A stretch of DNA of 64,000 bases from JAPPLB01 sp965204095 (GCA_965204095.1 OZ241991.1:6237731-6301730); one strand, 5' to 3'. Shown: positions 26,005 through 34,699, counted from the first letter of the stretch. Notes: generated by a model not told the origin, from the sequence alone. Made by a program: numbers and translations.

Positions 26005-28185
26005 ATGTCGATCTACCTGTTCATTCCGCTATTGCCTCTGTTGGCGTTCCTGGTACTTGCCCTCGGCGGCAAATTTCTGGGTGAGTCAAGCCACAAGGTG
26101 GGCGTCCCTGCTGTCGGTTTGTCGATGGCTCTTTCGATCGGCGCGTTTTTCAGTGTCGCCGCGGGCGGCCCGATCTCCATCCCCATCTATCGGCTGATTG
26201 AAGTCGGCGCGCTGGCTGTCGACGTCGATTTGTACGTTGACCAGCTAACCGTGCTGTTGCTGTTGCTGGTCACGGCGGGAAGCTTCGTCGTTCATGTTTA
26301 TTCGGTGCGTTACATGATCGGCGATCCGAAGTACAGTCGATTCTTCGCCGTGATGGCGCTGTTTACTTTCGCGATGGTCATGTTGGTGATGAGCAACAAT
26401 CTGCTCGTCACCTATATGTGCTGGGAGATCATGGGGATCTGTTCGTACCTGTTGATCTCGCACTGGGCGCATCGGGAATCGGCTTGCAGAGCGGCCACCA
26501 AGGCGTTCTTGGTCAATGCCGTCGCGGATGTGGGTCTCGGCTTCGGCGTCATCCTGACTCTTGCCACCTACGGCACGCTTGACATTCAGGAAATTTTGGC
26601 GGCGGCTGCGAGCGTGGACGGGAGCGGCGTCAACCTGTTGGCATGGACCGGCTTCGAGTGGATGGTCGAAAGCAATACGCTGATTACGCTTTGTTTGCTG
26701 GTGGGCGCATTGGGCAAGTCGGCCCAGTTTCCTCTCCACGTTTGGCTCCCCTTTGCGATGGAAGCCCCGACGCCGATCTCGGCTCTGATTCATGCCGCCA
26801 CGATGGTCAATGCCGGACCCTTTCTGCTAGTGCGGCTCAGTCCGTTGGTGCTTCTCGCGCCCTCGGCCATGACGATGATCGCAATCGTGGGCGCCGTGAC
26901 CGCGTTGTTCGGAGGCCTGGTTGCGCTTACCCAGTCGGACATTAAAAGGCTCTTGGCCTACTCGACGATCAGCCAGATCGGCTTCATGATCTTTGCCTGT
27001 GGCGTCGGCGCCTTTGTGGTGGCGATCTTTCACCTTCTCGCTCATGGATTTCTCAAGGGCTTCCTGTTCCTTTCGACTGGAGATACCCTGTGGTCTGCAA
27101 CCGCTCACGGCCACGCCGAAGACGAAGAAGGACGCGACTCCGGTAAACCGGTTGCCCCTTCGCTGTTGTTTGGGACGTTGCTGCTGGCTTGCATCCCGCC
27201 GCTCGTGCTCTTCTCGGGGACCTATGAGCAGATGTGGAGAGCCCATCATTTGCCGTCGGCGCAAATAGCGTTCTGGGTCATTGCTCTGGGTACCGTGTTT
27301 CTGACCGCAGCGTACACTTTTCGAGCGGTCGTCTCGCTGTTTCAGCAGGGTCTTGGACGTCCCGGCGCAGCGGGCCCGGGATCGGAGGTCGTTCGGCCGA
27401 GTTTGTTTTCCCCGCCGCATGTCTTGGGTACGGGGTTGTTGACCGTTTTGGTGGGATGTCTTCTGGTTTTCCTTTGGTCGCGCTTCACGGCTTTCCTGGC
27501 CCCTGCGATTGGGGCGCAGACGGGCGGATTGCCGCACTCCTCCGGGGGCTTCTCCCCTTGGCTTGTGGTGCCGTTTCTTGCGGCGGTTGCAGGCTGGAGT
27601 GTTGCCTGGTATCTCCGTCGGAGCCGCGGATTCGCGGCTGTCGGAAACGGCGAGTGGGCTGGAACTCTCTATGTGCTGCTTTTGAACAGGCTGTACATTG
27701 ACGAAATTTATGATGTTTGTGTCGTCAAGCCTGCCATTCGATTTTCCGGCTGGTTGTGGCGTCAAGTGGATCTTCAGGGGGTTGACCGGCTGGTTGGAGG
27801 CATCGCCGGCTTTTTCCGAAGCTTTTCCGGGTGGCTGGGTAGAGAGGTGGACTCTCGGGGTATCGATGGTCTGATTCAGGGTATCACGAGATCGTTGCTT
27901 CGCCTGTCTGAGTGGCTATCGACGGTCATTGAACTGCAAGCGGTGGAACAAACGGTCCGGCAAAGCGCCAGTGGATGGGTATCGCTGTCGCGATGGCTAT
28001 GGAGAGTGGTTGATGTTCGAGGGACTGATCAGGCCGTCCCGCAACTGGGTCGTCTCGAAGACGAGACAGGAGAAGCTCTGCTGAGGATCGAACCGCGTAC
28101 GCTTCAGCACAATCTGGTCGTTGTCGTCGTTTGGTTGGTGCTGGTAATCGGTCTGTTGTACTGGTTGGTTTATGAGAATGCGTAG
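26005..28185 (+). CDS. NuoL/MrpA-type antiporter subunit with tandem C-terminal repeats
   Basis: 726 residues. The first about 500 form the NuoL/MrpA/DabB proton-pumping core: LLVTYMCWEIMGICSYLLISHW (Glu on TM5), GALGKSAQFPLHVWLPFAMEAPTPISALIHAATMVNAG, SDIKRLLAYSTISQIGFMI and HLLAHGFLKGFLFLSTG. It is the best candidate for the DabB partner of DabA and for the missing MrpA N-part. The tail is unusual: after YIDEIYDVCVVKPAIR, four 27-residue units (580-687) each carry a pattern of (F/L)-S-x-W-L ... VD/E ... x-D/E and are followed by a final membrane span. Normal NuoL has one such segment. Same strand as the mrp genes, 27 nt after mrpD. Confidence 0.85.
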   Translation: MSIYLFIPLLPLLAFLVLALGGKFLGESSHKVGVPAVGLSMALSIGAFFSVAAGGPISIPIYRLIEVGALAVDVDLYVDQLTVLLLLLVTAGSFVVHVYSVRYMIGDPKYSRFFAVMALFTFAMVMLVMSNNLLVTYMCWEIMGICSYLLISHWAHRESACRAATKAFLVNAVADVGLGFGVILTLATYGTLDIQEILAAAASVDGSGVNLLAWTGFEWMVESNTLITLCLLVGALGKSAQFPLHVWLPFAMEAPTPISALIHAATMVNAGPFLLVRLSPLVLLAPSAMTMIAIVGAVTALFGGLVALTQSDIKRLLAYSTISQIGFMIFACGVGAFVVAIFHLLAHGFLKGFLFLSTGDTLWSATAHGHAEDEEGRDSGKPVAPSLLFGTLLLACIPPLVLFSGTYEQMWRAHHLPSAQIAFWVIALGTVFLTAAYTFRAVVSLFQQGLGRPGAAGPGSEVVRPSLFSPPHVLGTGLLTVLVGCLLVFLWSRFTAFLAPAIGAQTGGLPHSSGGFSPWLVVPFLAAVAGWSVAWYLRRSRGFAAVGNGEWAGTLYVLLLNRLYIDEIYDVCVVKPAIRFSGWLWRQVDLQGVDRLVGGIAGFFRSFSGWLGREVDSRGIDGLIQGITRSLLRLSEWLSTVIELQAVEQTVRQSASGWVSLSRWLWRVVDVRGTDQAVPQLGRLEDETGEALLRIEPRTLQHNLVVVVVWLVLVIGLLYWLVYENA
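27742..28065 (+). repeat. Four 81-bp in-frame repeats in the NuoL-like gene
   Basis: Units start at 27742, 27823, 27904 and 27985, exactly 27 codons apart, encoding FSGWLWRQVD..., FSGWLGREVD..., LSEWLSTVIE... and LSRWLWRVVD.... They are diverged at the DNA level, so this is an old duplication kept in frame, not a recent slippage. Confidence 0.8.
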
Positions 28186-28380
28186 TGCGGCATGGGTCCT
28201 TGGGTCCGATGGACAGCGCAGCGTCCAATGCGGGCCTCGCGGCAACAGCATTGCAGCGGTGCCGATGCTCGGCTATGCTGAGCCTGCCGATTTGGTCCCG
28301 CGCGGAATTGGAACGGGCAGCCGGCGCTTGCTGTGTCGGGCCTGTTCATCGTTCGAAGCGCGTGAACCGGGGTGCTTTCT

Positions 28381-29886
28381 ATGAGTCCTGTTTTTACCGA
28401 TCATCTGATTAGCTGGACGATTGCCGTTCCGTTCATCGGGATTGCCCTGTTGGCCTTTGTGCGAAGCCAGGAATGGGTTCGGCGCATCGCGCTGGCCATC
28501 ACGTCGCTTGCCTTTGCTCTCTCCGTTGTTCTGTGGTCCCTTTTTGATGCCTCGCAGCCGGGCATGCAGTTCGTCGAGCGTTCGGAGTGGATGCCTACCT
28601 TCAACATTCAGTACGCCGTGGGCATAGACGGCATCAGTCTGCTTCTGGTCCTGCTGACGACGTTTCTGGCCCCGATCTGTGTGTTGGCCTCCTGGAAGTC
28701 GATCGATACCAAGGTGAAGGCCTTCATGAGCCTGATCCTCGTGGTGGAAGGCGCCATGATCGTGGTCTTTACGGCCCTGGATCTGTTCCTTTTCTTCATG
28801 TTGTGGGAAGTCACGATGATTCCCATGTATTTCCTGATCATTCTCTGGGGCGGTCCGGCTCGAAGAGCCGCCGGCATCAAGTTCGTTCTCTACAGCTTGA
28901 CGGGCAGTCTGCTGCTGCTGGTCGGGATTCTCGGACTCTACATGGAAGGCGGACGTACCTTCGATCTATTGGCGCTCGCGGAAAGGACATACCCCTCGGA
29001 GGTCCAGTTTTGGATTTTCCTTGCGCTCCTCTGTGCTTTTGCCATCAAGTTGCCCATGGTCCCGTTCCATTCGTGGCTCCCGGACGCCCACTCGGAAGCC
29101 CCCACGGCCGGCAGCGTCATCCTGGCCGGCGTGCTGCTGAAGATGGGCGGCTACGGGTTCTTGCGGTTCTGTCTTCCCATTCTTCCGGAAGCGTCTGCGG
29201 CCTTCGCTCCCGTGATTCTGTGGTTCTCGGTGGTGGCCATTCTGTATGGCGGATGCCTGGCCCTGGCGCAGTCGGATCTCAAGAAGCTGGTGGCCTACTC
29301 TTCGATTTCTCACATGGGTTTTGTGACGCTTGGAATCTTCGCGTTCAACAGTCAGGGCATCCAGGGAGCCGTTCTGCAGATGTTCAATCACGGAATCACG
29401 ACGGGCGCGCTGTTCCTGGCGGTGGGTCAGTTGTATGATCGGACGCATAGCCGCGAGATCGGCGACTACGGTGGTCTGCACAAGCCGATGCCCCGTTTTG
29501 TGGTCTTTCTCTGCGTTTTCTCGGTGGCGGCTTTCGGCTTGCCGGGAACGGCGAATTTTATTGGCGAATTCCTGGTTCTCTTTGGCGGTTCCCATACAAG
29601 CTTTGTCAGAGTGTTGCTCGCAATGGGCGGGATTGTACTGGCGGCGGCCTACATGCTTTGGATGCTGCAGCGCGTCGTTCTCGGAAAGGCCTCAACGCGG
29701 GAGGCCGCCCTGCTTCCCGATCTCGACATGAGAGAGACCGCCACCCTGGTGCCGCTGGCGATCCTGGTCTTTATCTTGGGTTTGTATCCCGGTCCTCTGA
29801 TGGAGCTGATGGACTCCAGCGTGACCAGCCTTGTCGAGCAGACGGCGGAATTTGCGCCCGCAGACGTTTCGATGCTTCGGCCCTGA
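28381..29886 (+). CDS. NuoM-type antiporter-like subunit
   Basis: 501 residues from ATG 28381 (a GTG at 28372 is in frame). Typical NuoM: DGISLLLVLLTTFLAPICVLASW, FLFFMLWEVTMIPMYFLIILWGGPARRAAGIKFVLYSLTGS, KLPMVPFHSWLPDAHSEAPTAGSVILAGVLLKMGGYGFLRF, SDLKKLVAYSSISHMGFVTLG and a C-terminal GLYPGPLMELMD. No nuoN or other complex I genes follow, so this is a third antiporter module of the DabA/Mrp locus and not part of a complex I operon. It is separated from the NuoL-like gene by 195 nt in which no gene is seen. Confidence 0.85.
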   Translation: MSPVFTDHLISWTIAVPFIGIALLAFVRSQEWVRRIALAITSLAFALSVVLWSLFDASQPGMQFVERSEWMPTFNIQYAVGIDGISLLLVLLTTFLAPICVLASWKSIDTKVKAFMSLILVVEGAMIVVFTALDLFLFFMLWEVTMIPMYFLIILWGGPARRAAGIKFVLYSLTGSLLLLVGILGLYMEGGRTFDLLALAERTYPSEVQFWIFLALLCAFAIKLPMVPFHSWLPDAHSEAPTAGSVILAGVLLKMGGYGFLRFCLPILPEASAAFAPVILWFSVVAILYGGCLALAQSDLKKLVAYSSISHMGFVTLGIFAFNSQGIQGAVLQMFNHGITTGALFLAVGQLYDRTHSREIGDYGGLHKPMPRFVVFLCVFSVAAFGLPGTANFIGEFLVLFGGSHTSFVRVLLAMGGIVLAAAYMLWMLQRVVLGKASTREAALLPDLDMRETATLVPLAILVFILGLYPGPLMELMDSSVTSLVEQTAEFAPADVSMLRP

Positions 29887-29959
29887 CAGCCGCCGGCATC
29901 ATCGGAATCGGACGCTCGCCCTGGCGCCATTCGTTGTCGCGAATGCGCTCAGGATGTGA

Positions 29960-30140
29960 ACCTGCCTGTCTCATCCCGTGGGGAGGCGAGGACCGTGCGG
30001 GTCACCACACACGAATCACGGCTTTTCCCTATCGAGCACGGCAAGTCGGCGCAAGCAAGTCAGTGCGGTCGTGTCGCCTGCTTCTGCCTTCGGATCACGA
30101 ATCACGAAACACGGGTTTTTTGGCGCGAATCACGGTCTTG
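29960..30140. repeat. Composite of diverged R1 with R2 heptamers inside
   Basis: Starts like R1 (CCTGCCTGTCTCATCCCGTGGGGAGGCGAGG), switches at GTGCGGGTCAC to CACACACGAATCACGGCTTTT, returns to R1 middle sequence (GAGCACGGCAAG ... CAAGCAAGTC ... GGTCGTGTCGCCTGCTTC), then ends in a second heptamer array (30096-30140). It begins about 75 nt after the NuoM-like stop and runs into the 3' end of the antitoxin gene. Confidence 0.65.
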
Positions 30141-30310
30141 ACATCTTCTGAGCGTGCACGGGTTCTCTCGACCGTTTTGGGAGTGGGAGTGGGTTTGGGC
30201 AGTGGAGGCGCTTCGATCCGGGTCTCTCGAAGTGTGCGCTTGCCGGCTCGATGTTCACGAACCTCCTGGAGTCCCTTGAGGACCTCCACGGCAATGTTAC
30301 GCTCAGGCAT
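30095..30310 (-). CDS. Truncated antitoxin of a toxin-first TA pair
   Basis: 71 residues. The N-terminus (PERNIAVEVLKGLQEVREHRAGKRTLRETR) resembles the opening of XRE-type antitoxins that follow RelE/HigB-like toxins; these are normally about 100 residues and end with a helix-turn-helix. Here a Pro-rich linker (PPLPKPTPTPKTVERTRARSEDVKTVIRA) is followed at once by KKPVFRDS and a stop, all read from R2 repeat sequence, so the helix-turn-helix is missing. The start overlaps the toxin stop by 8 nt. DNA binding is probably lost; whether toxin neutralisation remains is unknown. The family call is tentative because the diagnostic domain is absent. Confidence 0.5.
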   Translation of the reverse strand: MPERNIAVEVLKGLQEVREHRAGKRTLRETRIEAPPLPKPTPTPKTVERTRARSEDVKTVIRAKKPVFRDS

Positions 30311-30623
30311 TCTCGATCTCCTTGACGACCTTCCGCCACTCCGCTAGCTCAGCGTGTCTCAGGTCTTCCTTTACTCCCTTGCCGTACAGCGTCAGCAAAT
30401 AGATGTGGTCCTCGGCAACAAGCCAGTAGTAGATGATGCGAATGCCACTCCGCTTGCCACGTCCCTTCGATCTCCACCGTATCTTCCGAATGCCGCCCGA
30501 ACCACGAATGACATTGCCGACGTCGGGATCCTTACTGAGAAACGCCTGCAACTCCGCGTAACTGTCGTCATCTAGGTGCGCTGGCAGATGCTTGGTGAAC
30601 TCCGATGTCTCAACGAACAACAT
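30303..30623 (-). CDS. RelE/HigB-like toxin
   Basis: 106 residues, typical size and layout of RelE/ParE-superfamily ribosome-dependent mRNA interferases: an N-terminal helical hairpin, then GNVIRGSGGIRKIRWRSKGRGKRSGIRIIYYWLVAEDHIYLLTLYGKGVKEDL, where the G-(I/L)-R-K-(I/L)-R-W and GIRIIYYW strands carry the basic RNA-binding residues, and a C-terminal helix. The frame is complete. It is the first gene of the pair; the antitoxin follows with an 8-nt overlap. Loss of the antitoxin C-terminus makes one ask how the cell tolerates this toxin. Confidence 0.75.
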   Translation of the reverse strand: MLFVETSEFTKHLPAHLDDDSYAELQAFLSKDPDVGNVIRGSGGIRKIRWRSKGRGKRSGIRIIYYWLVAEDHIYLLTLYGKGVKEDLRHAELAEWRKVVKEIENA

Positions 30624-30954
30624 CCCACGAAGGTCACCTGATCAACGCCCTCATGACCCTCAACCGTAGCACACGCCACCACCACTCACAAGTTGGGGTC
30701 TATGGACTCCTTGGAGGATGTTATCTGCGGTGCGCGGCCGAACGTGATGAAGAACCGTTTCTGACCACGCTCTATCGCCCTGGAGTTCGCAGCGAACCTA
30801 TCAGTGACGACTGGAGCAGCATCCCGAGTGCCGCTCGGAGACAAGGAAGTCTTAGATCCGTGTCATTGAGCCATCGTTCATGCCGATAGTGGGGCGACTC
30901 TTGGGTCCTTCTACTCCCTACACTTCCCGTGGCCCTCTAGTGGCGAAAAAGTGG
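30624..30954. other. Intergenic region, nothing recognised
   Basis: Short frames exist on both strands but none resembles a known protein or has a ribosome binding site. It presumably carries the promoter of the leftward TA pair near 30624-30700. Confidence 0.4.
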
Positions 30955-31028
30955 GCTGCCTGTCTCATCCTGTGAGGAGGCGAGGACCGTGCGGGTCACC
31001 AGACACGAATCACGAAACACGGCCTTTA
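30955..31028. repeat. R1 left fragment + R2 heptamers at the end of a TonB receptor gene
   Basis: GCTGCCTGTCTCATCCTGTGAGGAGGCGAGG, then GTGCGGGTCAC, then CAGACACGAATCACGAAACACGGCCTTT. The same fusion point as at 8544 and 29960. The terminal TTTA contains the complement of the stop codon of the leftward receptor gene. Confidence 0.75.
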
Positions 31029-34000
31029 GAAACTGAGGCGCAGCGACAACTGGAACTGCCGCGGGTCGAAGGCTGACGCGAAAGAAAAGGGTTCCGTGAC
31101 CGGTCCCCGCCGGCCGACTAATTGGGCGGGCAGGTCTTCGAGCGAGGCGTTCCCGACGACGCCGTTCACCCCTCTGAAGTTGGTTTTGTTCAGAACGTTG
31201 AACGCCTCGCCGATGGCCTGCAGGGTCAATCCTTCAGTAAGCGTGAATGACCGCGCCAGTCTCATGTCGAATCCGAAGAAGCTGGGTCCTGTCCCGGCGT
31301 TGCGCCCGAGTCCCCACGGGCGGTGGGTGTCGTTGTGACGATCGCCGATCGTGTCGAAGCCGGCGTTCAGGTTGAATGGCGCGCCCGAACGCGCAATGAT
31401 GATCCCGGAAAACATGAAGTCGGCTAGCAGATTGTGCCCGAACCCGCGGCCCTTGCCCGCTTTCAGGGGAGATTTTGTCACGGCGTGCGCGACGAATCGG
31501 TGTTTACGGTGGAAATGGGACAGCGCCAACTCGTTGCGGGCGTCCCACTGCAAGTGAGGTTCGTAGGACGAATTGTAGTCGGTGTTCTCGTCGATGTGCT
31601 TGCTCCAGGTGTGGTGCGCGGAAACGGTAAATCCCTCCGAGAACCGTTTCTTGATCTGCACGATCATGGCGTGATAGTACGACCTGCCCCAACTGCCGTA
31701 GACGTTGTCTTGCAGGATGAGGGGGTCGTGGAAGCCCACGATCGGTCTGCCGTCTTCCCTGGTGCCGGCTTGGTAGATGTTGAGGTCGAGCGGCCGTATG
31801 ATTTTTAGGCCCCGGTTGTAGTTGTAACCTGCCGACAGGGAGAAGCCGCCGATCTCGCGCTGGATTTCGAAGCTGCCCTGCTGCGAATAGGGGTTCGCCG
31901 TGTCGTCGGCAAGGCGGAATCCGATTCGCAACGGATAGCCGGGACCGGGGTCGATGCCGTGGATGGCCAGGTCCGCGGGCGTGATGCTCCTCTGGCCGAG
32001 AATCCCCCTCGCTTGCAGAGTCTGGTAGATCTCGGCGGAAGTCAGCGGCTCGCCCGTCAGGGCGCTTTGGATGCCCGGTGCTCCGGTCAAGGGGATGAAA
32101 ACCTGATAGATCTGCTGTTTGTCGCCGAGCAGGTCATTGACGTACGTGGCCTGGCCGTCGATTCGAGCGTGGTAGATTCCGAAGCCCCCTCGAACGACCG
32201 TCTTTGTGTCCGGACTCCAGGCGAATCCCGCCCGCGGGCCGAAGTTGTTGTAGTCGCGCGGAAATCTTGTCTTCAACTCCAGTTCGTGGCGCAGGCCCAG
32301 GGTCAGCAGAAAATTCGACGTGACCTTGATCGCGTCCTCCACGAAGAAGTTGAAGCGGTTCGCCCAGCCCAGCCAATAAGGGTCTCCGAACCCCTGTTGG
32401 TAAACCGTCGGAAGTCCGAGAGTGTATGCCTGGAGAGACGTCATGGGTGCGTCCACGGCCCCCACCAGGTGGCTCGAACCGACTGCCGCCAGCAGGCCCT
32501 TGAGCAGTAGTGAGGTTCCCGGCCCGGCCGCGCTGTCGACGACGGCCGAAAGCGGTATCGCCTCGGAGAAAATGAATCGGCCGCTGAAGAATGTTTCCGA
32601 TCGCACCCAATCCCGGGTCGGGTTGAAGTCGGCTCCGAACTTGAGGGTCTGGCGGCTGGTAATGCGCATGAAATTCTGACGTGCTTGGTAGACGCGCTCC
32701 AATACACGCGTAGGGAGAATGAAATCCCGGCCGAATTCTCCGAATCCGCTGATGTCGATCGACGGACCGTGCGGATCGGTCGGAAAGTTGGCGGAATCGT
32801 GGTATCCGAAGCCGAGGCGCGTCTCGCTGACCCATTGGGGACTGATCACGTACGTATCTCCGAAAGCCAGCGAAAAGTCGTTGATCTGGGCATTGTGGCC
32901 TCGGTTCAGCGCCGTTAGCGAACCGAATGTCGTGTTCTGGTTGTCCTGCCATGTCCCGTTCACACGCAGGAAAAGGTTGTGTCCGTCCCGCAGAGTGTGA
33001 TCGAAGCGGGCGACCACTTGTTGCCGCTCCTCGGCGAATGGAAAAACCCCGCTGTTCTTCTCGAAGAGATCCAGGACTCCGGGGTGGTTGGCCGGAATGA
33101 GCCCCGCTGCGATCTCGCCCACCAGAGGCCGGAACGGCACTGGCGCTGCAACGTTGAGAACGTCGACCAGCGCTTGCTGCGAGTCCGTGAGTGAGGTCAG
33201 GAACGATCGGTCGGAAAGCAGCGGCACGATCAGTGTCTCGTGCCGGTCCAGCCGTTCGTAAGCGCCGAATAGGAAAGTCTTGTTCCGTTTGATCGGCCCT
33301 CCGGCGGAAGCGCCGCTCTGCGACCTCGTGTAGGCGCTTTTGCCCGGATCGAAGTAGTTTCGGGCCTGGAACCGGCGGTTGCGCAACAGGCCGAACAGAG
33401 ACCCGTGCAACTCGTTCGTGCCGCTCTTCGTCACGATGTTGACCGTGCCGCCGGGAGCCCCGCCCTGTTCCGTCGAGAAAGAGTTCCTGTTGACCTGGAA
33501 CTCATGGACCGACTCTTGGCTGATGGCGGAGCGCACGCTGCCGGTGTTGAGAACATTGGCCACGCCATCGATCATGAAGGTGTTGCCGCGTCCGTTCGTG
33601 CCGCCGATGCCGAGACCGGAGCTCGGTGTCGGAACGATTCGACGGTCCGTCGCGTTGGCGACGTAGTTCACGTCCACGACGCCTGGTGTCAGCAGCGCCA
33701 GGGAGAGGTAGTCGCGGCGGTTGATGGGAAGATTCTCGATGCGGACCGAATCGATATGATCGGACTGCTGCGTTCTGTCCGGCTCGATGGCCGGCCGCTC
33801 TGATGCCTCCGAGACGATGATTTGCTCCTCGGCCGCGGCCACGACAAGCTGCGGGGAAAAGGACTCCGTTTCTCCGGTGCGCACCTCGAAATCTTCAACG
33901 AGATACGGGGCAAAAGCCTCCGCTTCGAAACGCAGCGTGTACGTGCCGGGATCGAGATGACTGAGGAAATATTCACCGTCAGCCGACGTGCTTGTCTGCC

Positions 34001-34223
34001 GCCTCGCGCCGCGGCCCTGCTCGACGGCCGTCACTTTGGTGTCCGGGATGATCGCCCCCGTTTCGTCGTACACTTGGCCGCGGATGTGGCCGGTGTTGGT
34101 CTGGGCCTGTGCCAGGACGCCGCCGGCCACCAGAAGTACCAGAACGGTTATCTGTTGCTGTGCTGAGTGTCGAATGGAAGAGATAAGAGAACGCCGGTTC
34201 CGTAAAGCCGAGAATGTGGTCAT
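31026..34223 (-). CDS. TonB-dependent receptor, Oar-like (second copy)
   Basis: 1,065 residues. Signal peptide ending about residue 41 (LAQAQ). Carboxypeptidase-regulatory-like domain at about 45-120 (GHIRGQVYDETGAIIPDTKVTAVEQG ... DGEYFLSHLDPGTYTLRF), plug at about 150-280 (ENLPINRRDYLSLALLTPG; ESVHEFQVNRNSFSTEQGGAPGGTVNIVTKSGTNELHGSLFGLLRN), then a barrel ending in LRLSF with C-terminal Phe. Only distantly similar to the receptor at 11735. In acidobacteria such receptors are numerous and probably import plant- or host-derived sugars or peptides; the ligand is unknown. The TAA stop lies at the edge of an R2 repeat. No clear Shine-Dalgarno before the ATG. Confidence 0.85.
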   Translation of the reverse strand: MTTFSALRNRRSLISSIRHSAQQQITVLVLLVAGGVLAQAQTNTGHIRGQVYDETGAIIPDTKVTAVEQGRGARRQTSTSADGEYFLSHLDPGTYTLRFEAEAFAPYLVEDFEVRTGETESFSPQLVVAAAEEQIIVSEASERPAIEPDRTQQSDHIDSVRIENLPINRRDYLSLALLTPGVVDVNYVANATDRRIVPTPSSGLGIGGTNGRGNTFMIDGVANVLNTGSVRSAISQESVHEFQVNRNSFSTEQGGAPGGTVNIVTKSGTNELHGSLFGLLRNRRFQARNYFDPGKSAYTRSQSGASAGGPIKRNKTFLFGAYERLDRHETLIVPLLSDRSFLTSLTDSQQALVDVLNVAAPVPFRPLVGEIAAGLIPANHPGVLDLFEKNSGVFPFAEERQQVVARFDHTLRDGHNLFLRVNGTWQDNQNTTFGSLTALNRGHNAQINDFSLAFGDTYVISPQWVSETRLGFGYHDSANFPTDPHGPSIDISGFGEFGRDFILPTRVLERVYQARQNFMRITSRQTLKFGADFNPTRDWVRSETFFSGRFIFSEAIPLSAVVDSAAGPGTSLLLKGLLAAVGSSHLVGAVDAPMTSLQAYTLGLPTVYQQGFGDPYWLGWANRFNFFVEDAIKVTSNFLLTLGLRHELELKTRFPRDYNNFGPRAGFAWSPDTKTVVRGGFGIYHARIDGQATYVNDLLGDKQQIYQVFIPLTGAPGIQSALTGEPLTSAEIYQTLQARGILGQRSITPADLAIHGIDPGPGYPLRIGFRLADDTANPYSQQGSFEIQREIGGFSLSAGYNYNRGLKIIRPLDLNIYQAGTREDGRPIVGFHDPLILQDNVYGSWGRSYYHAMIVQIKKRFSEGFTVSAHHTWSKHIDENTDYNSSYEPHLQWDARNELALSHFHRKHRFVAHAVTKSPLKAGKGRGFGHNLLADFMFSGIIIARSGAPFNLNAGFDTIGDRHNDTHRPWGLGRNAGTGPSFFGFDMRLARSFTLTEGLTLQAIGEAFNVLNKTNFRGVNGVVGNASLEDLPAQLVGRRGPVTEPFSFASAFDPRQFQLSLRLSF

Positions 34224-34565
34224 AAATGATGTACACGGAATACTCTCATGAAGTCGATGGCCCGGTATTTCCTCGTGCCATCCTTACCCAGATAGAGTAG
34301 TCGAACCAGGGTCGCACTGCAACGCTTCTCAAGCTGTCTCAGCCCTTTGCAACCGGTAGCGGAGCGCCGCTCGCCGCGGTTCTGCTTCGGCTTCGAGGCG
34401 CGCAACCGAACGTCGGCGTGTCTTCGTAGGTACCCCTGAGGTGACCGCCTCCAGGACGTCTTGACCGGGGCTCGGACTCCTGTGCCCAAAAGACGCTGAA
34501 CGCCGCTGAGGAGATCGTAATACCGGATTCAATGGATAATACGGATTGAATCTAAGAGGAAGGTC
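34224..34565. other. Upstream region of TonB receptor gene
   Basis: 342 nt between the receptor start and the tRNA gene; no gene seen. Near its right side GATTCAAT (34526-34533) and ATTGAATC (34545-34552) form a perfect 8-bp inverted repeat with an 11-nt AT-rich spacer, just beyond the tRNA 3' end; no T-run follows, so its role (operator or processing signal) is open. Confidence 0.4.
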
Positions 34566-34640
34566 TGGCAGCGCTAACGGGATTCGAACCCGTATTTGAG
34601 CCTTGAGAGGGCCCTGTCCTAACCCTTAGACGATAGCGCC
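34566..34640 (-). tRNA. tRNA-Glu (anticodon CUC)
   Basis: 75 nt including an encoded CCA end (34566-34568). Acceptor arm GGCGCTA with TAGCGCT (first pair G-U). The D loop contains AAGGGTTAGG, the anticodon stem GGGCC/GGCTC encloses the loop CTCTCAA, giving anticodon CUC (reads GAG), and the T arm is ACGGGTTCGAATCCCGT. The sequence is close to bacterial tRNA-Glu throughout. No integrase or duplicated 3' end was seen beside it. Confidence 0.92.
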
Positions 34641-34699
34641 GTTCACTCAAGATTTTAGAAGAGCGCTGAAAGTCGGTCAAGGACGCGGTCCATTCGTCC

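Noticed and set aside
17167..29886. The 24-30 kb genes considered as a respiratory complex I operon
   Set aside because: Only NuoL-, NuoM- and NuoK-like membrane subunits occur; the peripheral and quinone-site subunits (NuoB, C, D, H, I) are missing, and MrpE/F/G/B plus DabA point to a Mrp/DAB system.
34566..34640. tRNA-Glu considered as an integration site of a genomic island
   Set aside because: No integrase, no second copy of the tRNA 3' end in the window, and the flanks are ordinary genes and the common repeats.
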